Assembly: GCA_021732845.1 (NCBI GenBank)
Contig: JAKFUF010000048.1
Coordinates: 1 to 58,489 of the forward strand
Source of the DNA: Planctomycetaceae bacterium
Lineage (GTDB): Bacteria; Planctomycetota; Planctomycetia; Planctomycetales; Planctomycetaceae
Length of the DNA stretch: 58,489 bases
Reading direction: 5' to 3'
Below are positions 46,288 through 55,341 of the stretch, piece by piece. The translations under genes were made by a program, and so were the position numbers. Within the stretch, counting starts at the first letter, position 1, and each line of letters begins with the position of its first letter. Below the pieces are notes generated by a model, which was not told the origin of the DNA, ran no database searches, and worked only from the letters and a program-made list of their open reading frames with translations.

Positions 46288-46387
46288 CAAACCCGCCAAG
46301 TGTTCGCCATCACCGAAGCGCAAGCAGCAAATGGCTCCATCCCGCGACCGCACCCGCAAACGGCGCGTGAGGCCACTTTCAACGAAA

Positions 46388-46468
46388 AAGCGCAGCCGCG
46401 TGCGCCGGTCACATTCGAAGCCGTAGGATGGCCTTCCAGTGGGCAAATGTGACCCGGGGGCTGCGCTT
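46388..46468 (-). terminator. Long terminator-like hairpin after the ABC operon
   Basis: On the minus strand AAGCGCAGCC ... GGTCACATT pairs with AATGTGACC ... GGCTGCGCTT across a 30-nt loop. The closing stem runs into TTTTTCGTT, about 60 nt after the permease stop. Length and T-run suit a terminator for the transporter operon. Confidence 0.6.
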
Positions 46469-46529
46469 CTTCTTGAAGAGAGGGCCTGTTGTCTTAATCG
46501 GCGGGGTTTGGGTTGGATTGGGTCGCAGG

Positions 46530-47369
46530 TTAGTGGGCCTGGGTCAGTCCGAACCGCGTGTGGATCCACTTTTCGACCTGTGCGAGGAGCAACCGGTCGA
46601 CGAGCATGCCCAGGACGATCATGACGATCATCACTGCGACCACTCGAGCCACGTCGGCGAGGTTACGTCCATGTTCCAGCAGCAGGCCCAAGCCCATGGG
46701 GGCCGGAGTGGGCAGAACCAGTTCGCCCCCCATCAACGATCGCCAGGCGAACGAAAAACCCTGCCGCAGGCTGCTGACGAACGCGGGGAGGCTCGCGGGC
46801 ATCAGGATGTAGGCGTAGAATTTCCAGCCGTGGGCTCCCAGCATCTTTCCCGCCCGCTGGTAGATGGGAGGTACGGTGCGCATTCCGTCGCGCAGCGAGA
46901 GGGCAATGGCAAACGCGCTGCCCATGACGGTCACGAACAGGACGGCGCGGTAGTCGAGCCCCAGCGACAGCACCGCCAGCGGTGCCCAGCAGACGCTGGG
47001 CAGCGTTTGCAGACCGAGCAGGAACGGGCCAAACACATCGTCCACCAGTTTTGACCGCCATAACAGCAGCCCCAACGGCGCGCCGATCAGCAACGACAGC
47101 CAGAACCCGGCCACCAGCCGCCACAGGCTGACCTGCAGGCCAAGGAGAAGCGGACTCTGGATGAACGAGCCACGCGGATGCGCGTCCAGGTTCAGCATCT
47201 CCAGGTTCAGCATCTCCAGGAACGACTGCAGGATGTGCGAGGGGGCGGGAAAGAGGTACGCCTTCCACCCGTAAAATCTAAATGCCGCTTCCCAGATTCC
47301 GATCAGCACTGCCCAAATCAGTACGCTTTTCAGGCTTCCAAAAATCTTCGGCCAGATGCTTGTTGACAC
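46530..47369 (-). CDS. ABC transporter permease (SsuC/TauC/NrtB family)
   Basis: About 279 residues if it starts at the GTG whose complement is at 47367-47369. The first membrane helix (SVLIWAVLIGIWEAAF) begins about 12 residues later, so the true start cannot be much further downstream; the overlap with the ATPase gene is therefore about 90 bp. The conserved EAA-like loop is QRAGKMLGAHGWKFYAYILMPASLPAFVSSLR. A tandem LEMLN repeat lies in the first periplasmic loop. Minus-strand operon Rrf2, binding protein, ATPase, permease. Confidence 0.88.
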   Translation of the reverse strand: MSTSIWPKIFGSLKSVLIWAVLIGIWEAAFRFYGWKAYLFPAPSHILQSFLEMLNLEMLNLDAHPRGSFIQSPLLLGLQVSLWRLVAGFWLSLLIGAPLGLLLWRSKLVDDVFGPFLLGLQTLPSVCWAPLAVLSLGLDYRAVLFVTVMGSAFAIALSLRDGMRTVPPIYQRAGKMLGAHGWKFYAYILMPASLPAFVSSLRQGFSFAWRSLMGGELVLPTPAPMGLGLLLEHGRNLADVARVVAVMIVMIVLGMLVDRLLLAQVEKWIHTRFGLTQAH

Positions 47370-48156
47370 GATTGACCTCGTCCTCGATTTCTGTGCGGAC
47401 ATGCCGGACGATGTCGTTGATATCTCGGCTGTCAAAATTTCGCGGGTGCGGCAGTTCGATGGGAATCTCCTTCCGCACCCTCCCGGGATGTGCGTGCATG
47501 ACGATCACCCGGTCGGCCAAGCGGACGGCTTCGCCCACGGAGTGTGTGATGAACAGGATCGTCTTGCCGGTTTCCTGCCAGATTTCCTGAAGCTGTTCAT
47601 GCATCAGCGTCCGGGTCTGCGCATCCAGAGCGGCAAACGGCTCATCCATCAGCAGCACGGCGGGATTGAGGATCAATGCGCGGGCGATCGCCACGCGTTG
47701 CCGCATTCCACCGGACATTTCATGAATCAGTTTTTTGGCGCTGTGCGCCAGGTGGACCATCTGCAGCGCTTCCTGCACCCGGTCGTTCCGTTCACTTTTG
47801 GAGACGCCCCGCATTTTCAGGCCGAAGCCGACGTTCTGTTCGGCATTGAGCCACGGGAACAGACCATGCTCCTGGAACACGACCGCCCGGTCGGGACCGG
47901 GTGCCGAGACGGGTTCGCCGTCCAGAGTCACCTCGCCCTGATCCGCCTTGAGCATGCCGGCGGCGATGTTCAGGACAGTGCTTTTGCCACTGCCGGTGGG
48001 TCCCACGACGACCACAAACTCGCCCGGTTTGCAGTTGAGCGTGACCTCATCCAGAATCAACGCCCCACGTTTGCTGAACCGTTTGGAGACAGCGCTCAGT
48101 TGCAAGTTTCCGCGTGTGGTCACCCGACGGATGGGGGCGGAGACGAAGGCGCTCAT
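47278..48156 (-). CDS. ABC transporter ATP-binding protein (SsuB/TauB family)
   Basis: 292 residues. Walker A VGPTGSGKSTVLNIAAG, Q-loop VFQEHGLFPWLNAEQNV, signature MSGGMRQRVAIARAL, Walker B VLLMDEPFAALD and the switch His in LFITHSVGEAVRLADRV. The C-terminal 30 residues beyond the ABC fold (HLAEDFWKPEKRTDLGSA) overlap the permease gene. Its ATG overlaps the binding-protein stop (ATGA). It energises import of an oxyanion or organosulfur compound; the exact substrate is not decided. Confidence 0.93.
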   Translation of the reverse strand: MSAFVSAPIRRVTTRGNLQLSAVSKRFSKRGALILDEVTLNCKPGEFVVVVGPTGSGKSTVLNIAAGMLKADQGEVTLDGEPVSAPGPDRAVVFQEHGLFPWLNAEQNVGFGLKMRGVSKSERNDRVQEALQMVHLAHSAKKLIHEMSGGMRQRVAIARALILNPAVLLMDEPFAALDAQTRTLMHEQLQEIWQETGKTILFITHSVGEAVRLADRVIVMHAHPGRVRKEIPIELPHPRNFDSRDINDIVRHVRTEIEDEVNRVNKHLAEDFWKPEKRTDLGSADRNLGSGI

Positions 48157-49196
48157 GGAGTCTCCTTCGCGGTCTGCAGTTTGCGCAACAAGGTGGTGTC
48201 GACCAACCCCTCAAGCGAGGCTTCCTCGCGGGCAAAGCCCAACTCCGTCGTCCACTTGTTCATCGCTTCCAGAGATCCGAGGAGTGGCTCATCCGTGAAT
48301 TTGATGCGGGTCAGAGCCGTGCCGACGACGCCTTCAGGAAGGCTTTTCTTGGTCAGTTCAAACAGTGCCTTGCCCAGTTCGGGTTCCAGAGCTTTCGGGT
48401 CGGCCACCAGCTTCGCCGTGTAGGAACGATGGACTTTCAGAATGTTCTCGACCTCATCGGGATGTTCTTTCAGGAATTTGGGGGTGGTCACCACCAGGGT
48501 CAGGACGAACTCCTTTTCGGGCCAGAGATCCTTTTCTTCCAGCAGGATTTTCGCGCCGGCCTGACTGACGAGGTACGCTCCCCACGGTTCGGGGACCCAG
48601 GCGGCCTCCAGGGAGCCGTTCTCGAACATTGCCCGCTGCTCGGCATTCGGGACGGCAATGATCCCCGTGGCGTCCTTGATGAAGTGCTTGGCGGCGATGT
48701 CCTGGGTGTTGCCCACCTGGGGCGTCCCCAGCTTCTTGCCGTTCAGTTCCTTCAGTTTTGTGACTTTCGAGTCTTTCGCCACCACAACCACCACACCATT
48801 CGCAGCCGCACCGGCCACGACGCGGAGTGCTTCCCCGTGGCTTCGACCGTGACCCGAGATGGCCGGCCCGGGTCCGACGTAGCCGATGTCGATCGCTCCC
48901 GCGTTCAGTGCTTCAATCAGCGAAGGACCCGCGTTAAAGACCCGCGTCTCCAGCTTCGACGGGGCGATCGCCTCCGCGAAATCGCCCGAGGCGACGCCGA
49001 GCACAGCCTGGGCGTGGGTCAGATTGGCGAAATAGCCGAAGCGAACCGTCGTTGGTGAGGGCATTGCCCCACCCGGGGCACCCGGCCCGCCACTGCTGCC
49101 TGAACCCGGCGTAGGGGCCGAGGGACAACCCGTGGCGCACAGCAGCAGTAGGGCGGCAAGGGCGTATGGCTGGAACCGCTTCGGTAGAGAGGGCAT
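48153..49196 (-). CDS. ABC transporter substrate-binding lipoprotein (SsuA/NrtA-like)
   Basis: 347 residues from the ATG at 49194-49196. Lipobox LLLLCATGC, then a Gly/Ser/Pro-rich spacer. The binding fold begins TTVRFGYFANLTHAQAVLG and includes FNAGPSLIEALNAGAIDIGYVGPGPA and AWVPEPWGAYL, typical of the sulfonate, taurine and nitrate group. The AGPSLIEAL segment suggests aliphatic sulfonates or similar, but this is not decisive. First gene of the transporter operon. Confidence 0.9.
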   Translation of the reverse strand: MPSLPKRFQPYALAALLLLCATGCPSAPTPGSGSSGGPGAPGGAMPSPTTVRFGYFANLTHAQAVLGVASGDFAEAIAPSKLETRVFNAGPSLIEALNAGAIDIGYVGPGPAISGHGRSHGEALRVVAGAAANGVVVVVAKDSKVTKLKELNGKKLGTPQVGNTQDIAAKHFIKDATGIIAVPNAEQRAMFENGSLEAAWVPEPWGAYLVSQAGAKILLEEKDLWPEKEFVLTLVVTTPKFLKEHPDEVENILKVHRSYTAKLVADPKALEPELGKALFELTKKSLPEGVVGTALTRIKFTDEPLLGSLEAMNKWTTELGFAREEASLEGLVDTTLLRKLQTAKETP

Positions 49197-49275
49197 GGGA
49201 CTGCATTCAAGGGAGAACATGGGGGCGGAATTTTGCCGGTGGCCAACGATTTGAGATCAGCCACCGCCAGCGGAT

Positions 49276-49734
49276 CTAAATTCCGTCGCCACCAATAAAT
49301 GAGAACACTTCGGAACGTGTCACCGGCTGCCCGGCGAACACGGTGCGAAGATCGGCTTCATCCATGCGCCGGGCGGTGTAATTGCGGATGTCGAGCAGCA
49401 CCCGGCGGAAGCGGCAGGCCGACTCCTGGCTGCAGGGTTCGTAATGCGTGCTGGAAACACAGGTGATCGGGGAGAGTTGGCCGTCAAAATGCCGCACCAC
49501 CTGCCCCATCGTGATCTCTTCGGGGCGCTTCCCCAACACAAATCCGCCATCTCTTCCTGCAAGACTTTGAACCCATCCTTTGGCCTTCAGATCGAGCATG
49601 ATCTGTTCAAGAAACCGACGTGGAACATCGTTTTTTTCTGCAATTTCCCGAACCGAAATCGGTCCCTTGCCTTCGTGGGCGACCAGTGTCATCAGCGAAC
49701 GGAGGGCGTAATCCGATTTGCGTGAGAGTTTCAT
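49276..49734 (-). CDS. Rrf2-family transcriptional regulator with three cysteines
   Basis: 152 residues. Rrf2 signature: MKLSRKSDYALRSLMTLV, ISVREIAEKNDVPRRFLEQIM (winged HTH) and LAGRDGGFVLGK. Cysteines at 92, 101 and 107 (CX8CX5C) occupy the place where IscR, NsrR and related members bind an Fe-S cluster; CymR-like sulfur regulators lack most of them. It is transcribed towards the transporter genes with an 80-bp gap. It could sense Fe-S status, NO or redox and control the transporter. The region just upstream is A+T-rich (AACTATATACG) and likely holds the promoter. Confidence 0.92.
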   Translation of the reverse strand: MKLSRKSDYALRSLMTLVAHEGKGPISVREIAEKNDVPRRFLEQIMLDLKAKGWVQSLAGRDGGFVLGKRPEEITMGQVVRHFDGQLSPITCVSSTHYEPCSQESACRFRRVLLDIRNYTARRMDEADLRTVFAGQPVTRSEVFSFIGGDGI

Positions 49735-49952
49735 CGGCTGTGACGCTCCTGAGGCATGAACTATATACGACCGGAAAGGTGATATTATGTTGAGGTCGAT
49801 TTTGCAAGTGCGGCCAGCGATATCGTCATAGACAAAATGTCATTTCATGTCTCACTTCGCGGAAGAGAGCCAACTCCCAATTGCAATGAGAATTGATGCA
49901 AACTATAGTCGACTCAACAATCTTCGCTGATTTGAGAGTGAAAAATTCCATC

Positions 49953-50360
49953 ATGCGCATTGTTTCAGCAGCCCTGTTCACCCTTGTCGTCGCACTTGTT
50001 GCAGGGTGCGGCGGTGGGCCTGACTTGGGGACGCCGGTCACTGTCACTGGCGTCATTCAGCAGGGTGGCAAACCACTGAGCGACGCCACGGTGACGTTTC
50101 ACGCGCTGGCGGATCTGCCTGCGGCGGAGCGGACGCGCACCGCCAAGACCGACGCGCAGGGGGCCTACACTTTGGAGAAGGTTTACCCCACCGAATACAA
50201 GGTGATGATCCAGAAATTTGGGGCGGCCGCGGCCGACCCAGGCATGGCTCCCGCAGATGGTGGAGCGAGCAGCACCCCTCTCGCCCTGTATGGCGACGAG
50301 TCGAATCTGCGGGCAAAAGTTAATGCCGACCAAAAGACTTTCCCCTTCAGCCTCCCCTGA
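49953..50360 (+). CDS. Small lipoprotein with carboxypeptidase-regulatory-like fold
   Basis: 135 residues from the ATG at 49953. Lipobox VVALVAGCGGG. The mature part (VTVTGVIQQGGKPLSDATVTFHAL, TAKTDAQGAYTLEKVYPTEYKVMI) has the strand pattern and 'G.Y.l..v..G.Y.v.v' motif of the CarboxypepD_reg-like/transthyretin-like fold, common next to DUF1559 genes in planctomycetes. Probably an envelope protein with an unknown partner. Confidence 0.82.
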   Translation: MRIVSAALFTLVVALVAGCGGGPDLGTPVTVTGVIQQGGKPLSDATVTFHALADLPAAERTRTAKTDAQGAYTLEKVYPTEYKVMIQKFGAAAADPGMAPADGGASSTPLALYGDESNLRAKVNADQKTFPFSLP

Positions 50361-50440
50361 TCTTATCCTCTGCGCGGCCAGCAGACGGCCATTTCTCAAA
50401 TGACGATCCCTAGTTGTGTTCTCTGTCCATCGGGAAGTCG

Positions 50441-51385
<945 letters not shown>

Positions 51386-51397
51386 TCGCCAAGACGT

Positions 51398-52693
51398 TTG
51401 ACAAAGCAATGGTCGGGTGTGCGCCGGCAGCCACGCGCTGCCTCCGCCCATCCGGCTCTTTTCATTCCTCTGCTGGCACCGACGGCCATTTCTGCCTCCC
51501 GTCGAACCGTGATCCGTCTGTCGCTGGTCGCCATGGCACTCTTGGCGGCGAGTGGCGGTCTGTTTCGCTGGCGCGTGCTGACCAACGCGCCCCTCATCAT
51601 TGAGCGGGCCGAGGCATTGCTGGAGGCCCAGCGGGCATCAGATTCGCGGGCGGAGCTGCGCTGGCTGTTGTGGTTCCATCCCCGCCATTCCGCCGCAAGA
51701 CTGCTGGAAGGCCTGGCCTTTCGTCAGGCAGGGGATCTGAAGTCAGCCCTGCGCTCATTCTCCGGCGTTGGCGCGGAAGCCCCCGAAGCCACCGTGGCTC
51801 AACTCCAGACCGCGTTGATTCTAATTCAGGAGTCGCGGCTTCAAGAGGCCGAAGCCTTGCTGAGACGCGTCGTGCAGCGGACAGACGACCCAGAAGCCCT
51901 CCACGAACTCCAGTGGCTCTTGTTCAATCAATTTCGGCTCCGCGAGCTGGAGGCCTTGCTTGAAAACCAGGTTCAACGGCATCCAGAACGCCATGAGTTG
52001 CTCCGGCATCTGCTGTTGTCGGAATTGAAGAACCCCGTCCCGCAGGAGGGGCTGGGCTACCTGCTGGCCGTCGACAAACAACAACCCGGACAGCCCATGG
52101 TCCAGCGCGCCCTGGGTTTCTGCCACTGGCGGATGGGGGCCATCGACGCCGCGCGGAACCACTTCGAACAGGCGATGGCCTCCGTGGACGAGAACCAGCA
52201 ACCGGCAGAAGCGACGGAAATTCGCACGACCGTGGCCGAATTCCTGATCGAGCAGGGGGCCGTTGCGGCGGCTGCCAAGATCTGCCCGGCCCCCGTATCA
52301 CAAGTTGGCCTTCCACTTGAAATCGACGATCGTGTGTGGGCGATCCAAGCGCGAATCGAAGAAGCACGGGGGCATTTTCCCGTGGCTCTCGACCTGCTTC
52401 AGAAGGCGGTGCAGAAACGCCCCTTTGAATTGCGGTACACTCAAATGAAAGGGGCATTGTTGCGCAGGTTGGGCCGGGCCAAGCAGGCCGACGAGACCTT
52501 TCGTCAGGCTCAGGAATTCGAAGGGAGCCAGATGAAGCTCACGGAACTTGCCCTGGGGCAGGATCTCGAACATCCCTCGCCAGACCTCTGTCGGCAATTG
52601 TCTGACCTGCTGCGCCAGCGTGGACGTGCCCTCCAGTCGCGCGGCTGGGCACAGCTTGCCGAATCGCTCGTCTCACCACGGCGGGCGCCATAA
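51398..52693 (+). CDS. TPR protein, partner of CRTAC1-type protein
   Basis: 431 residues if read from the TTG at 51398; GTG at 51419 or 51509 are other starts and none has a strong ribosome-binding site. One hydrophobic helix (RTVIRLSLVAMALLAASGGL) near the N-terminus would anchor it. Then TPR units: ARLLEGLAFRQAGDLKSALRSF, QTALILIQESRLQEAEALLRRV, ALGFCHWRMGAIDAARNHFEQA and WAIQARIEEARGHFPVALDLLQKA. It precedes the FG-GAP protein by 2 bp, the recurring TPR/CRTAC1 arrangement in planctomycetes and related phyla. Confidence 0.8.
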   Translation: MTKQWSGVRRQPRAASAHPALFIPLLAPTAISASRRTVIRLSLVAMALLAASGGLFRWRVLTNAPLIIERAEALLEAQRASDSRAELRWLLWFHPRHSAARLLEGLAFRQAGDLKSALRSFSGVGAEAPEATVAQLQTALILIQESRLQEAEALLRRVVQRTDDPEALHELQWLLFNQFRLRELEALLENQVQRHPERHELLRHLLLSELKNPVPQEGLGYLLAVDKQQPGQPMVQRALGFCHWRMGAIDAARNHFEQAMASVDENQQPAEATEIRTTVAEFLIEQGAVAAAAKICPAPVSQVGLPLEIDDRVWAIQARIEEARGHFPVALDLLQKAVQKRPFELRYTQMKGALLRRLGRAKQADETFRQAQEFEGSQMKLTELALGQDLEHPSPDLCRQLSDLLRQRGRALQSRGWAQLAESLVSPRRAP

Positions 52694-52695
52694 AC

Positions 52696-54486
52696 ATGGG
52701 TAAGTCTTCGGCAGATTTTGGAGCACGCAGCGGCTCTGCGAGACTAAAGCACCAATTGTTAACACGCATGGCCATCCTCACGATGCTCGTTGCCGGCGGG
52801 TGTGATCGGTCAGCACCAGTTCCCAAGCCGTCACCTTCAAAAGTGGCGGTCAAACTCCCGGTTTCACGTCCCGACTTGGAACCGGCGGGCGGCACCTCCA
52901 TTCCCTTCGCGGATGTCACGGAGAACTCCGGGGTCGCCTTCACGTACTACGGCAGCCCCAGTGCCGAACACTACATGACGGAACAGAACGGCGGCGGCGT
53001 TGCCGTGTTCGACTATGACGGCGATGGGACACCGGATCTGTTTTTCGCCAACGGATCGCACTTCGCGCGTCCGGCTGAGGATGTCGGCGCGAGCCACAGG
53101 CTCTATCAGGGGCTGGGAAATCTGCGCTACCAGGATGTCTCCGTGGTGGCAGGGGTGGCCACGTTCGATTTTGGGATGGGATGTGCCACGGGTGACTTTG
53201 ACAACGACGGCTTTGCCGACCTGCTGTTGACGGGTTATGGCCGCAACCGGTTGTGGCACAACCTGGGCGATGGCACGCTGGAGGAAGTGATGCTGCCGCC
53301 CGTGCCCCCAAACCAATGGAGTACCAGCGCGGCACTGGCCGACTTCGACGACGATGGGCTGGTCGACATTTATTTGGCCAACTATGTCAACTGGACTCCC
53401 CATGACGCGCCCTGCTTCACCCAGCATCAGCCGCCGATTCACATCTCCTGCGGACCGATTGGCCGCAAGAGTCAGCCCGACACGCTGCTGCAGAATCTGG
53501 GGACTGGCAGCTTTGCGGATGTGAGCCACGCGGCCGGGGTGGACCTCGACGGGGGCAAGGGGCTGGGCGTGACGGTGGCCGACTACAACGGCGATGCCCG
53601 GCTCGACATTTACGTCGCCAACGATACGGACGAAAACCTGTTGTTCCTCAATCAGGGTGGCCTGCGGTTTTTGGAAACGGGGCTGCACGACGGGGTCGCC
53701 GTTGGTTCGGAAGGAGTCGCGCGGTCTGGCATGGGGACCAGCACCGCCGATTACAATGGCGACGGCCGCTTCGATCTCGTGGTGACCAACTTTCAAAACG
53801 AACCCTGCGATCTGTTTGCCAATCTGGGACCGCAGGGGTTCGCGCCGACCAACACGCAGGCGGGGTTGGACACCCTCACCCGCCCGACGCTCGGGTTTGG
53901 AGTTGTCTTTGACGACTTCGATCTCGATGGCCGTCCCGACCTGTTCCTGGCCAACGGGCATGTGTGGGATCTGACTTCCGCCGGGCTGCATTATGAATAC
54001 GCCATGCGGCCACAACTGTTTCGCAACGTCGATGGTCAAAGATTCGCCGACGTGGCCCACCAGGCCGGTGACTATTTTCAACACAAATGGCTGGGGCGGG
54101 CCGCAGCCACGGGGGACCTGGATGGCGATGGGGATCTCGACCTGGTAGTGACGCACCTTGGCCAACCGGCCGTGATTCTGCGAAATGATGGTGATGCTGG
54201 AAAGGGAGCGGATCACAGTGGCGGCATGTCGCTGGAGTTGATTGGGACGCGAGCCACGCGGCAGCCGCGTGGTGTGCGGGTCGACATCCGGATGGGTGAG
54301 CGGCGTTTGACGCTGCGCGTTTCCGCAGGCGACAGTTTTCAATCATCCCATAATCCCCGCGTGCTCATTCCGGCCGGGGGGGCCGCGCGGCTGGATGAGT
54401 TGACCGTGTCCTGGAGTGCCAACCACCGTCAGGCCTGGGTGGATGTTCCAGTCGTCCCGCATCTGCGAGTGGTGGAGGGCGAGTAG
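52696..54486 (+). CDS. CRTAC1-family lipoprotein (FG-GAP repeats plus ASPIC/UnbV)
   Basis: 596 residues. Lipobox TMLVAGGC after a long N-terminus; the ATG at about codon 25 (MAILTMLVA) could be the real start. Seven FG-GAP calcium-loop motifs: DYDGDGTPDL, DFDNDGFADL, DFDDDGLVDI, DYNGDARLDI, DYNGDGRFDL, DFDLDGRPDL and DLDGDGDLDL. The C-terminal part (GTRATRQPRGVRVDIRMGERR ... VSAGDSFQSSHNPRV ... DELTVSW) is the ASPIC/UnbV domain. Likely an extracytoplasmic seven-bladed propeller binding calcium. Confidence 0.92.
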   Translation: MGKSSADFGARSGSARLKHQLLTRMAILTMLVAGGCDRSAPVPKPSPSKVAVKLPVSRPDLEPAGGTSIPFADVTENSGVAFTYYGSPSAEHYMTEQNGGGVAVFDYDGDGTPDLFFANGSHFARPAEDVGASHRLYQGLGNLRYQDVSVVAGVATFDFGMGCATGDFDNDGFADLLLTGYGRNRLWHNLGDGTLEEVMLPPVPPNQWSTSAALADFDDDGLVDIYLANYVNWTPHDAPCFTQHQPPIHISCGPIGRKSQPDTLLQNLGTGSFADVSHAAGVDLDGGKGLGVTVADYNGDARLDIYVANDTDENLLFLNQGGLRFLETGLHDGVAVGSEGVARSGMGTSTADYNGDGRFDLVVTNFQNEPCDLFANLGPQGFAPTNTQAGLDTLTRPTLGFGVVFDDFDLDGRPDLFLANGHVWDLTSAGLHYEYAMRPQLFRNVDGQRFADVAHQAGDYFQHKWLGRAAATGDLDGDGDLDLVVTHLGQPAVILRNDGDAGKGADHSGGMSLELIGTRATRQPRGVRVDIRMGERRLTLRVSAGDSFQSSHNPRVLIPAGGAARLDELTVSWSANHRQAWVDVPVVPHLRVVEGE

Positions 54487-54628
54487 CAGCCCTGTGGCTT
54501 CTCGGATGCTACCCGCGTGCCTGTGAGAGCGGCCCCAGATGTTCAAATTTCGAACATCGAGCTTGACAGGGGTCAAATCCCGAGCGAGATTGAAGTAGGC
54601 TATTCGACGTTTGTTCCGAGGCGCTGCT

Positions 54629-55060
54629 GTGCTTGCGCAACTCATTCCGCTCAATGGAGGAGCGCCCATTACCATCGATCGGGACATCACGGTTGTCGGT
54701 CGTCAGACTGAAACGTGTGACCTGATTGTGGACGAGAAGAGCATTTCCAAAATGCACTGCCTGATCGTCAAAACTGACGGTCTGCTGTTTGTGCGTGATT
54801 TGGACAGCACCAACGGAACCAAAGTGAACGGCCAGCGGATCGCCAGCGGGGCTCTGCTTCCCGGCGACAAACTCGCCTTGGCCAACGAACGCTACCGCGT
54901 GCATCTCGGTCCGTCTCTCCCGCCGCGTTCAGACCGCACGGAGATGATCCAAGTGCCTGGAGGCTCGGCCCGCGACGCCGACAGCGACTTCGCCACCCGC
55001 GACAAGAGCAGCAGCGATGTCCAGTTGATGCCCGAGGACGCGCCGAACGACCGCCGCTGA
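54629..55060 (+). CDS. FHA-domain protein
   Basis: 143 residues from the GTG at 54629 (LAQLIPLNGGAPITI); a TTG at 54611 is an alternative. The FHA domain spans about residues 8-90 and has the phosphothreonine-binding pattern: GR in TVVGRQTETCDLIV, SISKMHCLIV (S-x-x-H) and DLDSTNGTKVNG (NG). The tail is acidic and probably disordered (SDFATRDKSSSDVQLMPE). FHA proteins read phospho-Thr signals. A 282-bp gap precedes the Hsp70 gene on the same strand. Confidence 0.92.
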   Translation: MLAQLIPLNGGAPITIDRDITVVGRQTETCDLIVDEKSISKMHCLIVKTDGLLFVRDLDSTNGTKVNGQRIASGALLPGDKLALANERYRVHLGPSLPPRSDRTEMIQVPGGSARDADSDFATRDKSSSDVQLMPEDAPNDRR

Positions 55061-55341
55061 GAGCGACAAAGATTCTCCGCCGCGAAGATGGGGCACATCG
55101 TTGACCCGCGCGATCTGAGTCTGGCCCGCCATCTCTTCTCGCGGCATGTTTTTGCACTTTGCGCAGTCCCCCTCCGGCCCTCATCAAACCCGCCGGATTG
55201 TTAAGATTGCCTGAGTCCCGCAATTCCACGCTTGATTCCGGTATTTGGCCCGGTCACAATGTGCGTTCCGTAATGGTTTCTGACCAGTACCATTCCCACC
55301 GCACTTCGTTTACGGTCGAGTTTCAGGCGAGGCACATCGAA

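Noticed and set aside
45875-46569. Overlapping frames on both strands in the long gap
   Set aside because: Pro/Ala/Arg-biased composition, several mutually exclusive frames, and no clear start or homologue. Treated as repeat-rich non-coding DNA.
52864-54342. Minus-strand open frame opposite the CRTAC1 gene
   Set aside because: FG-GAP loops are unambiguous on the plus strand.
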